DNA of 64,000 nucleotides from NCBI RefSeq assembly GCF_001425165.1, contig NZ_LMDU01000018.1, positions 124,001 to 188,000 of the forward strand, given 5' to 3'. The stretch is from Pelomonas sp. Root405. Lineage in GTDB: Bacteria; Pseudomonadota; Gammaproteobacteria; Burkholderiales; Burkholderiaceae_C. Positions 61,935-64,000 of this stretch are shown piece after piece (the first letter of the stretch is position 1; each line of letters opens with the position of its first letter). A program made the translations under genes and the position numbers. Under the pieces are notes generated by a model. The model made no database searches. It saw only the letters and a list, made by a program, of their open reading frames with translations, and was not told where the DNA came from.

Positions 61935-62912
61935 TCAGTACTTGCAGGCGTTGTCGGCCATGTAGTCGGCCACCTTCACCTTGCCCGCAATGATGTCCGC
62001 CTTGACGGCGTCGACCTTGGCCTTCAGCGTCGGGTTCAGCAGCTTGGCGTTGTGCTCGTCGGCGGCGTAATCCACGCCGCCTTCCTTCAACCCCAGCACG
62101 CTGACGCCGGGCTTCCAGCCTTTGAGCACGTTGTAAACCGCCACATCCACGCGCTTGACCATCGAGGTCAGCATGGTGCCGGGCTGGATGTGGTTCTGGT
62201 TGCTGTCGACGCCGATGGCGAGCTTGCCGGCGTCCTTGGCAGCCTGGTAGACACCCACGCCCGTGCCACCGGCCGCGGCAAAGACGACGTCCGAGCCCTT
62301 GGCGAACTGAGCCTTGGCGAGTTCGCCACCGCGGGTCGGGTCGTTCCAGGCGGTCGAGGTGGTGCCCGTCATGTTCGAGAACACCTCGATCTTCGGGTTG
62401 GTCTTCTTGGCGCCCTGCTCGTAGCCGCACTGGAACTTGCGGATCAGCGGGATGTCCATGCCGCCGACGAAGCCGACCTTGCCGGTCTTGCTGACCATGG
62501 CGGCCATGGCGCCAACGACATAGCTGCCCTCGTGCTCCTTGAACAGCAGCGACTGCACATTGGGCAGGTCGACCTTGGCGTCAATGATGGCGAACTGGGT
62601 CTTGGGGAAGTCCTTGGCCACCTGCTGCAATGCCGAAGCCTGGGCGAAACCGATGCTGATGATGGGGCTGGCGCCGCGCTCAGCCATGCGGCGGATGGCC
62701 TGCACACGTTGGGTGTCGTTGCTGATCTCGAATTCGAGGTACGTCTTGCCAGTTTCCTTCTTCCACTGCTCGGCGCCCTGGTAGCCGGCCTGGTTGAAGG
62801 ATTTGTCGAACTTGCCGCCCATGTCGAAGATCACCGCGGGCTGCTGGGCCTGGGCCATGGCCGACGCGACCACCAGGGTCAAAGCGGCAAGACGGGGCAG
62901 AGAAGACGTCAT
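61935..62912 (-). CDS. BMP-family nucleoside-binding protein
   Basis: This 325-residue periplasmic solute-binding protein is of the BMP/PnrA family, which binds nucleosides. It has a signal peptide (core LAALTLVVASAMAQAQ) without a lipobox Cys, so it is soluble. Family features: VIFDMGGKFDKSFNQAGYQG near the start (as FDMGGKFDKSFN), FAIIDAKVDLPNVQSLLF, GFVGGMDIPLIRKFQCGYEQG and VVFAAAGGTGVGVYQAA. As first gene of the operon it defines the pathway: nucleoside import then salvage. TACAAT lies 32 bases before the ATG. Confidence 0.93.
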   Translation of the reverse strand: MTSSLPRLAALTLVVASAMAQAQQPAVIFDMGGKFDKSFNQAGYQGAEQWKKETGKTYLEFEISNDTQRVQAIRRMAERGASPIISIGFAQASALQQVAKDFPKTQFAIIDAKVDLPNVQSLLFKEHEGSYVVGAMAAMVSKTGKVGFVGGMDIPLIRKFQCGYEQGAKKTNPKIEVFSNMTGTTSTAWNDPTRGGELAKAQFAKGSDVVFAAAGGTGVGVYQAAKDAGKLAIGVDSNQNHIQPGTMLTSMVKRVDVAVYNVLKGWKPGVSVLGLKEGGVDYAADEHNAKLLNPTLKAKVDAVKADIIAGKVKVADYMADNACKY

Positions 62913-62943
62913 GGGGTGGACTCGGGCAAGGCGAAAGGGGCGC

Positions 62944-62949
62944 ATTGTA
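62944..62949 (-). promoter_or_regulatory. -10 box of the nucleoside operon
   Basis: TACAAT on the minus strand lies 32 bases upstream of the BMP gene ATG and matches the sigma70 -10 consensus at five of six positions. Transcription would begin about 25 bases before the start codon. The -35 element is not clear. Confidence 0.5.
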
Positions 62950-63000
62950 GAAAACATCCCTCAAGTTTTACTGGGTAGGAAAATACGGATTCCCCGCGAC

Positions 63001-64000
63001 TCAGTGGACCCGGCTGTGGCGCAGGCGCCGGTGAGCCGCACGGGCGTGGGGCAGCCAGCCGAGTGTCGCCCAACGCCGCCACATCAACAGGCCGCGAATC
63101 CATTCATCAGCGGCATAAGCAATCCACACGCCAACCAGGCCCCAACCGAGGTGGACGCCAAGGAACCAGCTGCCGCCGGCCAGCACGATGGCCATGGACG
63201 CCGTGCCCACCATGACCGGATAGCGCGCGTCCCCGGCTGCGCGCAGCGCGTTGATGACAACGAGGTTGAAGCTGCGCCCCGGCTCGACCAGGACCGTCCA
63301 CCACAGCAGCGTGCAGCCCAGCGCAATGATGGCGGGGTCAGCCGTGAAGCGGGTCAGCAGCCAGGGCCCGGCCAGTGCAAAGCCGCATGAAACGACCAGC
63401 GCCAGGACGATACCCAGCGCCAGCGACCGCCGCACCAGCCGGTTGGCCGCATGCAGCCGGCCCGCGCCGATCATGTGGCCGACCATGATCTCGACCGCAA
63501 AGCTGATGGCCAAGCTGAACATCAGGATCACGTGCAGGAACTGCATCGTGTAGGCGTGCGTTGCGAGCGAGTGGGCACCAAGTTGCGCCACGGCGGCGAG
63601 GCTGGTCATGAAGGCCAGCCGCCAGGAGATGTTTTCGGCGGCGCCGGGGATGCCGATGTGCAGCACCGTCGCCAGCGGCGCACGCACCAGCCGCCACCAG
63701 TCCGACGCGCGCAGGCGCAGGTCCAGGCGGGTGCGCCACAGCAGGATGTGCATGACCAGACCGACGCCGCGACCAACGGCGCAAGCCAGCGCATAGCCCA
63801 CCAGGCCCAGGCTCGGCATGGTCAGCAGGGCCACGACCAAGGTGATGACCTGGATGACCACGACGACGAACAGGGCCTCGCGGCTGCGCAGGTGCGAGCG
63901 CATGACGCTGGACATGTTGGCGTTCCAGGCATCCAGCATCAGTGCCGGCGCCAGTGCCTGAAGCAGCATCTGCGCGAGCGGGGCCACCTCGGGCGGCGCA
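63001..64000 (-). CDS. MATE family efflux transporter, C-terminal part (cut by window edge)
   Basis: The reading frame is open from the stop at 63001 to the window end, giving about 333 residues of a membrane protein whose N-terminus lies outside. It shows MatE-like helices: LQALAPALMLDAWNANMSSVMR, LHIGIPGAAENISWRLAFM (start of the second repeat) and FNLVVINALRAAGDARYPV. It has a basic C-terminal tail (RAAHRRLRHSRVH). It differs clearly from the MATE protein at the left end of the window. The substrate is unknown. It ends 88 bases upstream of the nucleoside operon start on the same strand, so it is not part of that transcript's body. Confidence 0.9.
   Translation of the reverse strand, partial: APPEVAPLAQMLLQALAPALMLDAWNANMSSVMRSHLRSREALFVVVVIQVITLVVALLTMPSLGLVGYALACAVGRGVGLVMHILLWRTRLDLRLRASDWWRLVRAPLATVLHIGIPGAAENISWRLAFMTSLAAVAQLGAHSLATHAYTMQFLHVILMFSLAISFAVEIMVGHMIGAGRLHAANRLVRRSLALGIVLALVVSCGFALAGPWLLTRFTADPAIIALGCTLLWWTVLVEPGRSFNLVVINALRAAGDARYPVMVGTASMAIVLAGGSWFLGVHLGWGLVGVWIAYAADEWIRGLLMWRRWATLGWLPHARAAHRRLRHSRVH

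Overview
The window is a 64 kb piece of chromosome from a high-GC betaproteobacterium. PEP-CTERM sorting tails, the DUF2868/DUF3482 pair signature, a BamC lipoprotein and general gene content point to Burkholderiales, most likely the Rubrivivax/Leptothrix/Roseateles lineage. That placement is inferred from protein flavour, since there is no rRNA here. Coding density is very high and no gap between genes exceeds about 250 bases. I saw no tRNA, rRNA, CRISPR array, insertion sequence, integrase or prophage.

Layout. 1-4,042: rsmB-like methyltransferase (cut by the edge) and purN, facing trpS, a DUF1289 protein and a MATE exporter. 4,039-6,734: an envelope-stress style module (Spy-like protein, OmpR-type regulator, histidine kinase). 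6,841-12,547: ettA, a peptide-type solute-binding protein, an RhlE-type RNA helicase and a PEP-CTERM protein. 12,748-20,239: a large SNF2-type ATPase, a Phd/RelE-type toxin-antitoxin pair with a palindromic operator, a DUF2868 membrane protein fused to a DUF3482-like tail, and an NAD(P)-binding protein. 20,236-23,474: mnmC and a chemoreceptor gene, each broken by a single-base frameshift. 23,565-24,236: rpiA.

24,287-27,384 is a beta-glucan operon: two PEP-CTERM proteins and a secreted GH16 glucanase behind a cluster of LacI-type operators. 27,636-30,802 holds a Tat-type carotenoid oxygenase with a DUF2141 partner, and DAHP synthase. 30,831-35,018: DMT exporter facing a LysR regulator, pyrD, an OmlA-like lipoprotein and another PEP-CTERM protein. 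35,211-43,619: parC, lytic transglycosylase, GNAT enzyme, acetylpolyamine-amidohydrolase-like deacetylase, subtilase and parE. 43,686-49,872: amidohydrolase, MFS transporter, a 41-residue membrane protein, methyltransferase, dapA, bamC and an MBL hydrolase. 49,999-52,536: a small lipoprotein, a DUF7931-like protein, the ribosomal oxygenase roxA and a SlyD-type prolyl isomerase.

52,569-62,912 is one long minus-strand operon for nucleoside use: BMP binding protein, ABC ATPase, two permeases, cytidine deaminase, purine nucleoside phosphorylase, deoC, deoA, then trmB, coaBC and dut. Most joints are 1-4 base overlaps. It imports nucleosides, deaminates and phosphorolyses them, and feeds deoxyribose phosphate to central metabolism; deoB is not in the window. 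A MATE family gene runs off the right edge.

The observations I rate highest are the C11 tract that breaks mnmC, the LacI-type operator cluster and PEP-CTERM/GH16 linkage, the DUF2868-DUF3482 fusion without its GTPase domain, a TrpRS carrying an iron-sulphur-type cysteine motif, and a recurring -10-like box 6-9 bases before start codons that suggests leaderless transcripts.
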